From Phymatolithon calcareum (taxonomy: Eukaryota > Rhodophyta > Florideophyceae > Hapalidiales): a stretch of DNA of 64,000 nucleotides. Positions 44,344 to 54,825 of this stretch are shown in pieces; position 1 is the stretch's first letter, and the number at the start of each line of letters is the position of its first letter. The stretch is from the NCBI GenBank assembly GCA_977006965.1, contig OZ345365.1:930001-994000 (forward strand), in the 5' to 3' direction. A program made the position numbers and the translations under genes. The notes below the pieces were generated by a model. The model saw only the letters and a program-made list of their open reading frames with translations. It made no database searches and was not told where the DNA came from.

Positions 44344-45273
44344 TTACGGAGGGACAATCTGGTTGTCAATCTCCCTTCTAGCTTGTTCCGACTCCCCATC
44401 TCTTCTCATTGTGCGAACTTGGGCTTCCAAGACTGTCATTCTCTCGCAGACGTCGGTTAGGGTGGCCATTACTGCATCGATTTTCTTCCCAAACTCGCTA
44501 GGTATCCCTGACGCTACTGTTTCTTCTCGTCCCTCGTTAGGTCGCGTCGACTGGCTCGCGGATAGCTCCGCGATCTCAATTTCCAGTGACACCACTTTGC
44601 TTTGGGTGTGTGACTTGCACGCCTTACATAATGTGGCAATTCCTTCTCCGGATGGAGGAGTGCCCTGTAATATAGGCTCTCCACGTACGTCACATTTGTT
44701 GCATCGTTCCTTGTTTCGCAACTTCAGAAATCGTTCTCTGATCTCACTACCGTAAACCTCTCTCCCATCACGCTCGCTGTTCTCATTCTCTGAGCTGCTT
44801 CTTATATCTTCTCCAGTTTCGTCTTCGTCAGCTTCTCCTTCCTTTCTGCCACTCTCTCCTTCACATGTTTTCTGAGCTTGAGCGGCGATCTCTCCAGCTC
44901 TCTTTAGTGCAGATTCTGCAAATCGAGCAATGTCACGTAGCTCCTCCAATTCTTCGTCCGTTCCGCTGAGGGATGAATCGCTTTCAGCGCTGGATGGAGT
45001 TTCGGACCTCTCCGTAGCAGATCCTGTATCCGCACGAGTGTGATTACTATCCTTCTTAGAACGCAGGCGAGTGGCCACCGTTTCGCGACTCTGGGCATCT
45101 TTCGCCTTCTTATTTTTGCTTTTTCCATTGCTGGCACGATTTACTTGTTTCATAGACTTGATATTTTTTGAAACACTCTTCGCCGTCGACGTTCTCCTTC
45201 GGGTCGAGATCGATTTTTTGCGCTGAACAAGCCATGGCTCTCGGTCCGGATCGGGTGGCTCAAACGAAGCCAT
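44344..45273 (-). CDS. LINE ORF1/gag-like protein (309 aa before a stop)
   Basis: Likely an RNA-binding retrotransposon structural protein. From ATG 45273: a basic Lys/Arg-rich N-terminus, a Ser/Glu-rich acidic middle, then CNKC...CKAC (two CxxC pairs 23 residues apart, near 44690 and 44620), and a C-terminal heptad-like helix (MATLTDVCERMTVLEAQVRT), suggesting a coiled coil. The same frame resumes after stops at 44344 and about 44225 to 43978. It could instead be a host protein with a zinc ribbon, but its position upstream of LINE-E ORF2 favours ORF1. Confidence 0.5.
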   Translation of the reverse strand: MASFEPPDPDREPWLVQRKKSISTRRRTSTAKSVSKNIKSMKQVNRASNGKSKNKKAKDAQSRETVATRLRSKKDSNHTRADTGSATERSETPSSAESDSSLSGTDEELEELRDIARFAESALKRAGEIAAQAQKTCEGESGRKEGEADEDETGEDIRSSSENENSERDGREVYGSEIRERFLKLRNKERCNKCDVRGEPILQGTPPSGEGIATLCKACKSHTQSKVVSLEIEIAELSASQSTRPNEGREETVASGIPSEFGKKIDAVMATLTDVCERMTVLEAQVRTMRRDGESEQARREIDNQIVPP

Positions 45274-45300
45274 GTCTTGCAAAATTTGTCGCACGGAAGC

Positions 45301-45689
45301 GCCTAGCGGTGCTCTTGCTCCTCGGCTTGGCCCCTCCCGATTTGATGAACTTTCTCTCCCAGAATCGCTAACTCAAAGAAAGGTCGGATATCGATCCTTT
45401 TTTTCCCTTCTTAAACTCTAGACACATGGCAAGGGACAGCAAGGGGAACACAAAGGGTCAGATGCATGCGTTCCTGGCAATCGAAAGGAACCGCTTGTTT
45501 CAAGATTCCTTCAATATATCTGGAAAAATCCGGACACGTTATCAGAAAAACATTTCCGGATTTTGGGTTTTAGAATTTTCTTCTCAGTGCTTAGTCCGGT
45601 CAATTTCACTGTCGTTAGTATTCGCCCGATTTCTTCCGCCGTCGAAATATTCTTATCAAAAACTTTCTCCAACCTAGCCTGATCTATAC
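45301..45689. other. Spacer, no gene recognised
   Basis: Between the LINE-E 5' side and the next RT fragment. No motif found. Confidence 0.35.
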
Positions 45690-46900
45690 TCCTGCGGACG
45701 ACGGAATCAACCGGCTTGTAATCAACAAGGGGGTCCCACAAGGATCTTCACTATCACCGGCGCTATATAATATCTTCATGGACGTTCTTGCTGAGAGCTT
45801 GTCAAGAATTCCATTTCATTTTTCTAAATGCCCGGCCACGTTTCTCGAAGACGACGTCATACTTTGCGCTTTTTCCCCAAATGGGCTTCAATTGCTCCTG
45901 GACATCGCCTCAGACTGGGCCGCCTCTACCGAGATGGTTTGGAATATTACTGTCGGGAAGAGTTGCGTCATAACTCCCAGTGGTGCAAACGAAAGCTTCA
46001 AATTCGTTCTTGCAAGAATAGAAATCGAGACTGTGTCTGAAACTTCATACTTCGGCATATCTATATCTTCGAACCGCGTAACAGAAACTTCTACGCTTTC
46101 CAGAATAGATGCTGCGCAAAATCAATTGATGGTTCTCAGAAACATCGGGCTCCACGGAAAAGGGTCACAACCTCGACATGCTTAAGACTATATAAGGCGC
46201 TCGTCCGGCTAATGGTGGAGTAGCTTCTCCTGTTCGCAGACCTGACGAGTAACATCCTCCGCGAACAGGACGCTCTAGAGAGCAACCTGTTCTCAAGAAT
46301 GTTCGGCACATGGTGCAACAACATGCAGGCCCACTTTCGAGGAATATGGCGCCTGGAGTCCATTCAACTACGCCAAGCGCATTTGAGCTCCAAGTTCACA
46401 ACGGCACAGAAACTTCGAAGAAAACAGGACTTGAGCTTCCCAAGGGGACAACACGACTGGCAATATTGAACGCGACAAACGATGTGCTTCACAAAGCTCT
46501 TCTCTGTACCTCTACAGAGGTACTGTGCGCACTTAGATGCCACGATTAATGTAAACGCAAGAACGCAGAAGAACGCAAAATAAGGATGGGATGCACGTCT
46601 CCCTCCTAAAGCCGCTGGACGGGAGGCCGGCGCCCTCCTCAGCCCATCAAGAACGAGTTACCACTGTTTCTCACCCTCAAAAAAGCGAAGCACAGGCTTC
46701 TTTGCACGCACTGGTTATTTCACCGCTTCCCATACTCCTGGCAAGAGCAAGCAAGAAACGAAGGTCCGGAACTAGATGAAGCATTAAAGGATATTTCAAA
46801 CTTAATGCCCAAACAACGACTATCCGATATTCAAAAAGAAATGCTGGAAATGGCAGTTGATACTGTCCGAAGAAAACGCCCGAAAACAACTACTTAAATG
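45690..46900 (+). pseudogene. Divergent LINE reverse transcriptase fragment
   Basis: INKGVPQGSSLSPALYNIFM (45715-45780) is followed by a catalytic box written FLEDDVILC (near 45846), VWNITVGKSC, and SYFGISISSNRVTETSTLSR. The plus-one frame after about 46190 (LYKALVRLMVE) is compatible with the downstream thumb region. Multiple stops. It differs clearly from families A-F. Confidence 0.7.
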
Positions 46901-47979
46901 AGAACATAAACGAAGGATCGTAGCGCAACGAAATTCTCTCAGGTGCAATAATAATTGACAAAGGGAGCTTCAATTAAACAGAAATCCAATCCAATCCTTA
47001 TCAAAAACCGACCGAATCCGGATTTTTTCCTCAAACTTTTGCGAAAAAACCGCTCAAAAGTTTAATTTTGTCCATAATTCTCACTCAGAATCCAGTCGAA
47101 AAGCCGGTCCGCGGACGGTTCAGCGGGGCCAGTCCTTCCGACGCGATCCCTGGTGACCAGGTTCTGGGTAAGTATTCTCAAATCGAGTATTATACACACA
47201 TTAAAAACTCGTGAAATTTAGGCGTATCTTATATCCGTTCATCCAATTCGTACCATTTGGCCTTAGGAAAGTTGCCCAGAGCGTCAGCAGATGCGCTGCT
47301 AACTTTTAAATAAAAATCTACCTTTCTTCTTCTTCATCCAATTCGTATCCTTGAAGGTGAAGATATTCTGATTTCGAAAATCAATTTAACGAGGATTGTC
47401 TTCGCAGGTCAAAAACGCTACTGGCAACATCGATTGACGGCCTTCGCGTTTTGTCTCTGCTTTGCTCTCAGATTTTCTGGACATTTTGAGCTCTTCTTGC
47501 TTCGAAACTTCTTGAGACTTACTGGAACCAGAGTTGTACCCCGAGGCTCGCTCGTCTGATGTCGTGATATCTCCGGTTCTAGGTTTTTAGGAGCCGACAT
47601 TTGCCAAACTTTGTGCCAGCTGTCACAGCTCTGTTGCCTCTTGTTTGAAATAGATTGGTGCAGGGCGCTCTCCCACGCCTCCCATGTTCCCTGCCTCGAA
47701 TCAACCATTTCCCCAACAATATGTCGCGTTGGGTGCATACTGCATGATATTCCCACGCCCGCTTATTCGCCAAGCCAATCTGCTACTGTTTACTCGCCGT
47801 TCCGAACGCTAGTGCTAAACCCGACACACGCCCCCAAAGTCGTTCTCATTCCACGGCAGTTTGTGAAACGTCTACTGAGAAGTTTCGAGGTTCTCTTTCG
47901 CCCTGGAAAGGCTTCTACACTTATCATCACTACGACACCCAACAAAGCTTCCGCTGCAAGACACTCTACGCTCAGCTCA
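46901..47979. other. No gene; includes a short LINE-D
   Basis: Apart from the LINE-D at 47253-47332, this holds AT-rich DNA and the region upstream of the Sel1-repeat gene. The Sel1 frame is open back to 47611 without an ATG I trust. Confidence 0.4.
47253..47332 (+). mobile_element. LINE-D 80 bp tail with 15 bp duplication
   Basis: Bordered by TTCATCCAATTCGTA at 47238-47252 and 47333-47347. It contains only the terminal AAAGTTGCC...AACTTTTAAATAAA hairpin region, showing that 80 bp from the 3' end suffices to be integrated. Confidence 0.92.
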
Positions 47980-49623
47980 ATGAATCCTAGCCCGGCGGCG
48001 GATTCTCAAGAAGATGTACGTTGCCAGATTGATATGTATTCCCGTGCGGTCCAAGAACGCGCGGATGTGGATGACATGAACAAGCTCGGCTTGTTGCTAC
48101 AGTATGGCGCAAAAGGCGTACATGCTGACCCTCTTCGTGCTGCAGCTTTGTACACCCGCGCCATCGATGAAGGCGGGCATCTAGATGCAATGTACAATCT
48201 GGGAACATTGCTGCACGACGGAGCAGATGGCATACCAGCAGATAGTCATCGAGCCAAGGAGCTATACATCCGAGCTATCAATGAAGGATCTCATGTGAGA
48301 GCTATGGTCACGCTGGGTGTTTTGCTGGAAAACGGCACGGATGACATTGAACCAGATCTACCTCAAGCACTACAAATGTACGCACGAGCAGTTGAGGAAG
48401 GCGCAGACGTGACTGCAATGAACTGTCTCGGTCGGCTGATACAGGGTGGCGGAGACGGCGTTCCGGCTGACCCACCTCGTGCACTGCAGCTCTATACTCA
48501 GGCGGTAAATGAGGGCAATCGTCTCCGTGCGACGGGAAATGTAGAGAAAATGCTTCCAGCCGGAACACATGGAGTTCCAGAAGACGCACCAGATCGCAAA
48601 GCACTATTTAATATGGCACTACTTCTGGAAGATGGCGCTATGGGCGTGCCAGCAGATCTGATTCGTGCGGTGGAGCTATATTCCAGAGCAATTGACGAGT
48701 TCGGAGACTTCCAGTCGATGAACAATCTAGGGCTAATTGTAGAGAACGGTCAAGACGGCGTTCCAGCAGATCCCCCTCGTGCTGCCCAGCTCTATGCCCG
48801 GGCGATAGCTGAAGGAAACTGTGGATATTCAAAGGTCAATCTTGCACTGATGCTGCAAGACGGCGCAGATGGCGTTCCTGTTGACGCTCCTCGTGCAGTA
48901 CAGCTGTATATTCAAGCAATTGACGAACTTGGAGACGTCGATGCGATGAACAACCTAGGGCTAATATTCCAAAATGGTCGAGACGGAGTTCCGGCAGATC
49001 CCCCTCGTGCTGCCCAGCTCTACGCCCGGGCGATAGCTGAAGGAAATTTTGTGCATTCAAAGGTTAATCTTGGACTTATGTTGCATTACGGTGCAGATGG
49101 CGTTCCTGTAGACGCACCGCGGGCACTACAGCTATACTCACAAGCAATCGAGGAAGGAGCAAATGCGGTTGCGATGAGCAACTTGGGTTTATTACTACAA
49201 GAAGGTCACTATGGCGTGCCTGCTGACGCACCCCGCGCTGTGTAGCTCTTCTCCCGTTCCATTAAGGAAGGCAGGAATATTCGAGCCATGGACAATCTAG
49301 GACTTCTTCTTCAATATGGGGTACCTGGTGTGCCAGTGAACTTGCCGAGAGCAGTTCAGCTGTACGAAAGAGTGGTCGAAGAATGCGGGGATACGGAGGT
49401 AAAGACCATGGTCAGACTGGGTAGAATATTAGAAAAAGGCTGTGATGGAGTACCTGCAGACATGTCCCGTGCAATTCGGCTATACACACGCGCCATTGAC
49501 AAACGTAAAAATGCAAATGCGTTAGTCAACATGGCAGTGCTGCTGAGACGCGGAGTAGAACACTTGGTCGCCGATTCGACAAGTGCTATGGATTTGATTC
49601 GGAGAGCATACTCAAATATTTAG
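47980..49623 (+). pseudogene. Sel1-like repeat protein, one premature stop
   Basis: Sel1 repeats are TPR-like helical hairpins that act as protein-interaction scaffolds. From ATG 47980, about 13 repeats of roughly 38 residues follow the pattern AMxNLGLLLQxGxDGVPADP-RA-QLY-RAI-EG. An in-frame TAG at 49243-49245 replaces the Gln of RAVQLY in repeat 10, and the frame then stays perfectly open for three more repeats to 49623. The fifth repeat is irregular. Repeats 6-7 (48717-48944) and 8-9 (48945-49172) are a recent 228 bp tandem duplication. Either a truncated protein of about 420 residues is made or the gene is newly dead. No signal peptide is evident from this start. Confidence 0.82.
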
Positions 49624-49699
49624 ACCACATTGTAAAACTATGCCCAGCACCGCCAGTTGGGAGCAATGGGAGAGGCCGTAACCGGAGCATCTTAAGTCT

Positions 49700-50010
49700 A
49701 CACGGTTGCGATGCCTACGGCTGATATTCAATAGAGCACCTCTTTAGAGAAAATCAGTACTTGGTGCATACTTTGGTGTCACAGCCGTGATTGAGCTGGT
49801 CGCGCTCCAACGCATTCCATCTTCATCCAAGATTAGTCCTGAAATTAAATATGAATGTAGGCGACTCACTGGAGCACTTGTTGGGAGAGAAATACGAATC
49901 AAGGATATACTGAATATTCAAACTACGTGAGCTTAGAAAATTGTGCGAAAGCGGCCCTGTTACTCTTCAAGAGAGGCCTTGGGAGATTTTAAAATAATTC
50001 AACACATATC
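49700..50010 (+). mobile_element. LINE-C 3' fragment
   Basis: Encodes TRLRCLRLIFNRAPL, a stop, RKSVLGAYFG and YECRRLTGALVGREIRIKDI, then the C tail. It lies tail-to-tail against the next copy. Confidence 0.8.
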
Positions 50011-50013
50011 CCC

Positions 50014-50175
50014 CTATGTTGGTTTATTTTAAAAGCTCCCAAAGCTGCAAATTGAGTAATACGGCAGCTTCTCGCTGTTTTCGATACTCATCTCTCTACT
50101 CTCATTCTAATATCTCCTTCATTAGAATTTCTCTCCCTGTGAGGGCCCGAGTAAATCTTTCACCTTTGCAAACCT
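50014..50175 (-). mobile_element. LINE-C 3' fragment, reversed
   Basis: Reverse complement of the LINE-C terminus (TTATTTTAAAAGCTCCCAAA) and the last ORF2 codons. Sandwiched between two forward LINE-C copies. Confidence 0.8.
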
Positions 50176-50179
50176 TAGG

Positions 50180-51762
50180 ATGGCCGGGCTATCATCCGGC
50201 TTGTCGTATTCCCCTCTACAAGAAAGGGCCAGCACACATTGCGGCCAACTGCAGGCCTATCTCTCTACTGAGTCAGGTCAGGAAGATAATCGATTCCGCC
50301 CTAGACTCATACATAAGGGATCACTACCGGTTTAACAGAGCACAACTGGGTTTTCTGAGAGACAAGAGCACATATTTGGCCATACTTCGCGCAAAGAATA
50401 CTATGCAAAATGGTCACCCGTTCGTTGCTGTACTTGACTTGTCAGCAGCGTATGATAGCGTCCCGAGGGATATCCTCCTCGAGCGACTGAAGAAAAAGTT
50501 GCCGGAGCACATAACAAAGATGGTATCTTACCTGATGAAACCGTCGTGGATCACGTCGGCAGGAGATGAAACGAAAACATGGTGCATTATCGACCGAGGT
50601 GTTCCGCAGGGCTCCCCCGTGCCTATATAACATATTCATGGGTACGTTCGCGGAAGCTGCCGCCCAAGTAACAAGAGCAGTGTCTGATCATCCAGCGCAG
50701 CTATTTGTGGATGACGTTCTTCTTCAGGCAAAGAATGCAAAAGGATTGCAAAAACTATTGGACATAGCTACGAAGTGGGCAGCCGAGAACTCCATGAAAT
50801 GGAACAAGAAGCCAGGAAAGAGCGAGGTCCTTAAGTACAAAGGACTCCCAAAGAAGAAATTCTTCCTTGCAGGAAAAGAGCTGCACCAGGCCTGGAGACT
50901 GTCCTACCTCGGGATCAGTATGAACAACAACGGAGTCACCGACGATACAGCAATCTCAAGAGTTCGGAATGCGATGGGATGCATACACAAACTCCGCCAA
51001 ATTGGCTTGAACGTCAGAGGACTCCAACCAACCACGTGCATCAGGATTTTCAAGTCGTTGATGCTCCCCAAATGGGAGTATGCTATTCACCTGACACCGA
51101 TCACGAAACGACTACTATCTGCAATTGAAGCAGCAGAAGGTCTTTTCTACAGATACGTCTTCGGAAAATATGCCGAGTATCGAAGGGAGAGAATGCGAGT
51201 GCTCTGCCGTCTCGCCAGCCCACAGATGAGGAGAATGCACCAGGCTGCAAGGTTCGCCTTAAGCTTGGTAAGACGGAGGAAGTTCCTGGAGCTTTCAGAA
51301 GAATACCAGGGAAAAGAAGAAGATCTGGAAGACGTATCAAAGGACATTGGGTATCTCGGGGAAGAGGAACACCTTAAAGAAGCTCTGAAACAAGCGGAAG
51401 AAGGTATGGTGTCAACAAAGCGACGCCTACAAGCAACAGTCAAAGTCTGGTCGTTGTAAGAAGAGGGTCGGACAGTTAAAATCCCGATCGGCGTACCGAA
51501 CGACCTACCAGGAGTGCTATATATAAGGGACAGAACTGTGCGGTTGAGATGCCTGAGAGTCATTTTCAACAGAGTTCCTTTGTGGAGAAAATCCATTCTG
51601 GCGAAATACTTTGGGACTGGTGCTGTGGTGGAGCTTATCGTGTTGCAACGTATGCTGCGGTCTATGAAGATGGACCAAGAAACGGAATATGAATGCAAAA
51701 GACTTACTCGGGCCCTCACAGGGAGAGAAATTCGAATTAAGGAGATATTAGAAGGAGAGTAG
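50180..51762 (+). pseudogene. LINE-C ORF2 reverse transcriptase, lightly damaged
   Basis: Blocks in order: NCRPISLLSQVRKIIDSALD (near 50250), FVAVLDLSAAYDSVPRDILL (50420-50480), IIDRGVPQGSP (near 50590), LYNIFMGTFAEAA, QLFVDDVLLQAK with FVDD at the catalytic box (50704-50715), WNKKPGKSEVLKY, LPKWEYAIHLTP (51066-51101), RMRVLCRLASPQMRRMHQ, then IRDRTVRLRCLRVIFNRVPL and the YECKRLTRALTG terminus. Only two lesions stand out: a small deletion at about 50610 removing bases between GSP and CLYN, and a TAA at 51457-51459 where the copy at 23761 has Glu. Confidence 0.87.
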
Positions 51763-51845
51763 AGAGATGAGTATCGAAAACAGCGAGAAGCTGCCCTGCT
51801 ACTCAATTTGAGGATTTGGGAGCTTTTAAAATAAATCGACATATA
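50180..51845 (+). mobile_element. LINE-C, most complete copy (1.67 kb)
   Basis: Runs from RT block 1 to the C tail (AGCTTTTAAAATAAA at about 51820). 5'-truncated upstream of KKGPAHIAANCRPISLLSQ. Reference copy for the family. Confidence 0.88.
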
Positions 51846-52269
51846 TCCCCCTATGTGAGCGTCGTATCAAATTAATCATTCCATTAGATTCCATAGATTC
51901 TGTACTATATGACCAAACATCAATTGGTGTCCATTGAGGGCGCTAAGCTTCTTTGCATGTTGTCATTAAATGGATATATTAAGAAGGTACCATGTGACTC
52001 AAGTGGAGGCAAGTCGGGATCTTTCTCAATTATCTAGTTTTGTCGATATTGTTACTTGATTTTTTGGTGAACTTGTTTATTCTTCATTCAAGTCTGTCTC
52101 CGTATTTTTGTTCATTTATCTTTTCTTTGCTTATTAGTTCTCTTTTGCTGTTGGCTCGTGATACTTGTTCGTTGATGTTTTTCTTCGTTTGTTAGGGAAT
52201 GACATACCCGGATTATAGCTTTTTAAATTCCGTTTTAAACTTGTTACCTTACCTTGGCGCTGATCTATT
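51846..52269. other. Spacer with a dispersed repeat
   Basis: 51965-52050 matches 13413-13500. The rest is AT-rich and unrecognised. Confidence 0.45.
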
Positions 52270-52990
52270 TGGTTGAAACTTAGCTTACAAATTCGAATCG
52301 GTTCTACGAGCATGTTTCTTAACCCTCTCTTACTACACATCCATTGCTGGACAAACTTGGACCGAATTGGAAATCCTACTTTTTTGAATATATTCAGCAG
52401 ATTTTCTTTTAAAATGATTGTATTTCGGGTGTTGGAAGCCGCCTTTCCAATTATTCGCTACAGTAACCGAGCTTAAGCACTATTCCATCTTACTGCTTCA
52501 GTATCCTTAATGTCTCAGCAATGATATTCGACCAGTTCTGTATAGCAAGAGCAATGCTCCTCCAGCCCGAAATGTTGTGTTTTTGGTCAGAAAACGAAGG
52601 TTTTAATCCACGAAGAAAATGCCTTAAACTTTTTCGTTTCTCGCGAGTTGGGGACGAAAAACTATCCAGTTTTTCGTGAGAAGAATACAACTAGCATGAA
52701 ATGACATCAGTCGCAGAACATGCGGACCTCCGCAACGTCTAAACAAATAGGCATGTAAGGTTAGGATGGTTGGGGTGATTCAATGAACTTTGTGCAAAGT
52801 TACTAGCCACGCGGCTCGTAGCTTCGCACAAAGCTCATCGAATCACCCCAATCCTCCTCACCTCAAACGCATGTCTGCGAAGAATGATGAGAAATGCTCC
52901 ACGAAGTATTGGGATAGGCAGGAGACTCACTATAAAATTATTTTACTGTCCCGATAAACCTCAAGTTTTGCAGTGCGAGAAGGTTATATG
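52270..52990. repeat. Repeat R copy 2
   Basis: Aligns with the backbone of 22623-24430 and lacks its LINE insertions. It carries a quasi-palindrome at 52763-52858 absent from copy 1. The right part reads ATGTCTGCGAAGAATG..., the degenerate start also seen at 24312. Element type unknown. Confidence 0.65.
52763..52858. repeat. Quasi-palindromic hairpin, about 37 bp arms
   Basis: Arms centred on TTGGGGTGATTC and GAATCACCCCAA with a 22 bp loop. In copy 1 of repeat R (around 23340-23395) only the right arm is recognisable. Confidence 0.75.
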
Positions 52991-53052
52991 TTCGCACCAC
53001 AAATTGTTTCGTTTATAGCATTAGAAGAAATTGGGACGGACAGAACCGATTT

Positions 53053-53727
53053 TTATTTTTTCCAACCGACCTCGCTTCTGAATATCTGAACGGTTTTCTC
53101 CTGATACTGAGAGCTTGTCTTTAATGAGGTCAACAAATTATGCAACCGTCTGACGAACTTTGCACGTTCTTCATTCATTTGTGAAGCATTCTCGCTCTGG
53201 TACATAATATTGAAAGCGCTCTGGGTGCTGTCCATAAGCTCCAGTTCGTGGTCGAGTTTCAGGTTTTCCGAAACACGAGCCGCCTTGTACATTTGAATAG
53301 TTCCGCGGTCGAACTGTTATTTTGCAAACATAAATTTCAAGTCAGGGTCTAAAACCAGAACTTCAGACATCACATGATCAGTCTGAAAGTATTTCGCATA
53401 ATTTTTGTTCGGGTTGTATGTGAACAAAACCTGACCCAGGAACAAAATTGCCAATTTCAAATGCTCCAGAGCGGAAAGCTGTACCTTGAGACGTGCAGTG
53501 GTGATTGGCGCAGGTGGAGTGATGTGCTCCGCTGCCTGGTACTGCTGAAGCTTCACAGTGGCCGACTCCAACATATACCGGGCCACTCGAAGATTGTTCC
53601 TCTTCTTCTTCAAATAGCCGGGGATGAACTTCTTCCATCCAATCGTACTAAGTGTATCTTGAGCTTCCAGGTAGTCAGATTCGGCAACAATGTATTCATA
53701 TTCTGCCCGGCGCATTGCAGAAATCAT
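53053..53727 (-). pseudogene. Unknown protein family X, copy 2 (one internal stop)
   Basis: Homologous end to end with 7098-7772 (for example LSALEHLKLAILFLGQVLFTY, and TSLKTSSQYQEKTVQ at the C-terminus). A TAA at 53317-53319 stands where copy 1 has Gln (FAKQQF against FAK-stop-QF). The frame is otherwise open. Upstream similarity extends past ATG 53727 to an ATA codon near 53781, which aligns with the ATG of copy 3. It faces away from copy 3, with a hAT element between them. Confidence 0.75.
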
Positions 53728-53781
53728 CTTGGATATTGCAGGATCCAGCCTGATGGTATCCGGGGGTATGTGAGTATTCGG

Positions 53782-54435
53782 TAAGTGAGATGGCTGATGT
53801 TCACTTAAGTAGTAACCAAAGGCCTAACTTTGGTGGTACAAATTTCGAGATTAACCGCCTCAGATAAAGACATGCAACTTACTGCACAACTGCTAGTCAA
53901 GTATACATATGACTTTCATGAACTTCAAGTTCATGAAATGAGACCATGAAATGCCGTTGGCGAATAAACGAGAAAGAACCAATAGATGAGCATCGATGGT
54001 GTGCTGACCTACAGCATGGCACCATTCCTAGCCATTTCAGCTTTTTCTATGAATTTATTGTTGGGGAATTGCAAAACAATTTTGTAAATGTTGAAAAACA
54101 CCGAAGTGGCACAAGGAGCTATAAGCAATTCATGCTTAGGTTGCAGGTTTCTTCAAGGCTTATTTCGTTTTGATCCGAAATGAGGGCTGCGTAACAAAAG
54201 GATAGTGCGGTGGAAAATCCGAGACCCGTACCAGAGTAAACGGCAATATGATTGGTAAACGGAGAGCGAGAATGTGTATGCACCTAATTCAGCTTAAAAT
54301 CTGCCTTTCTTGGTGCTTTCTTTTCAGACGTTTGCGCATCACTTCATCATGAAGTGATTCGCAGATGCTGTGCAATTCGTTAAGCTCGCAAATATAGCCT
54401 GTCTTACTTTCTCAAATTTCGTGTCGTACTCTTAC
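53782..54435. other. Spacer, no gene recognised
   Basis: Small inverted motifs (for example TTGAAGTTCATGAA near 53920 and GAAGTGATTCGC near 54350) but no gene. Confidence 0.35.
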
Positions 54436-54681
54436 CAGGGGTCGTGCGCAATCCATTGCTATTGCAATTAATTGCAATTCGTAGCAATTCGACCCAAATT
54501 GGGTTCTGATGAAGAATTGCAATTCGAATTGCTGGTAGTTAGGTTGTACGAAAGTGTAGAGTTCAGCAAGAGCAGAGTTGACGGAAATAACGATCACTTC
54601 AAATGTATCAGGCGTAGCACGTGGTAATTGGTTGTCGGTAGCATCTAATTTTATTATATAACTCGGGCCAGTATAAGCGTT

Positions 54682-54761
54682 CACCGGGGGAGCACTGCAC
54701 CATTTTGGCCCAAATCAACTAAATAACTATCGGGCCAAAATGTTGCTGTGCTCCCCTAGTG
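54682..54761. mobile_element. 80 bp inverted-repeat insert
   Basis: CACCGGGGGAGCACTGC... and, reversed, CACTAGGGGAGCACAGC... form 30 bp imperfect inverted repeats around a short AT-rich loop (GGGCCAAAAT on both sides). Flanks share only TT. Probably a tiny MITE. Confidence 0.55.
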
Positions 54762-54825
54762 TTCGGTACGTAAAATTCTACTTACTGTATACAGTTACAA
54801 CGTTCCTGAATTCAACTACCCATGT

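Larger units (their letters stand above)
42586..45300 (-). mobile_element. LINE-E with ORF1 and internally deleted ORF2
   Basis: Reading on the minus strand: ORF1 (45273 to about 43978), a gap lacking the RT core, the ORF2 C-terminal half (43637-42787), and the 3' UTR with a GGTGTTCGTGAACACC hairpin, ending in a C-run (plus strand G-run) at 42586. It is the only copy retaining an ORF1-like frame. That ORF1 and ORF2 belong to one element is inferred from order and strand. Confidence 0.62.

Noticed and set aside
50014-50175. Twin-priming inversion within a single LINE-C insertion
   Set aside because: The flanking forward pieces each have their own 3' end or a different truncation point, so separate insertions explain it more simply.
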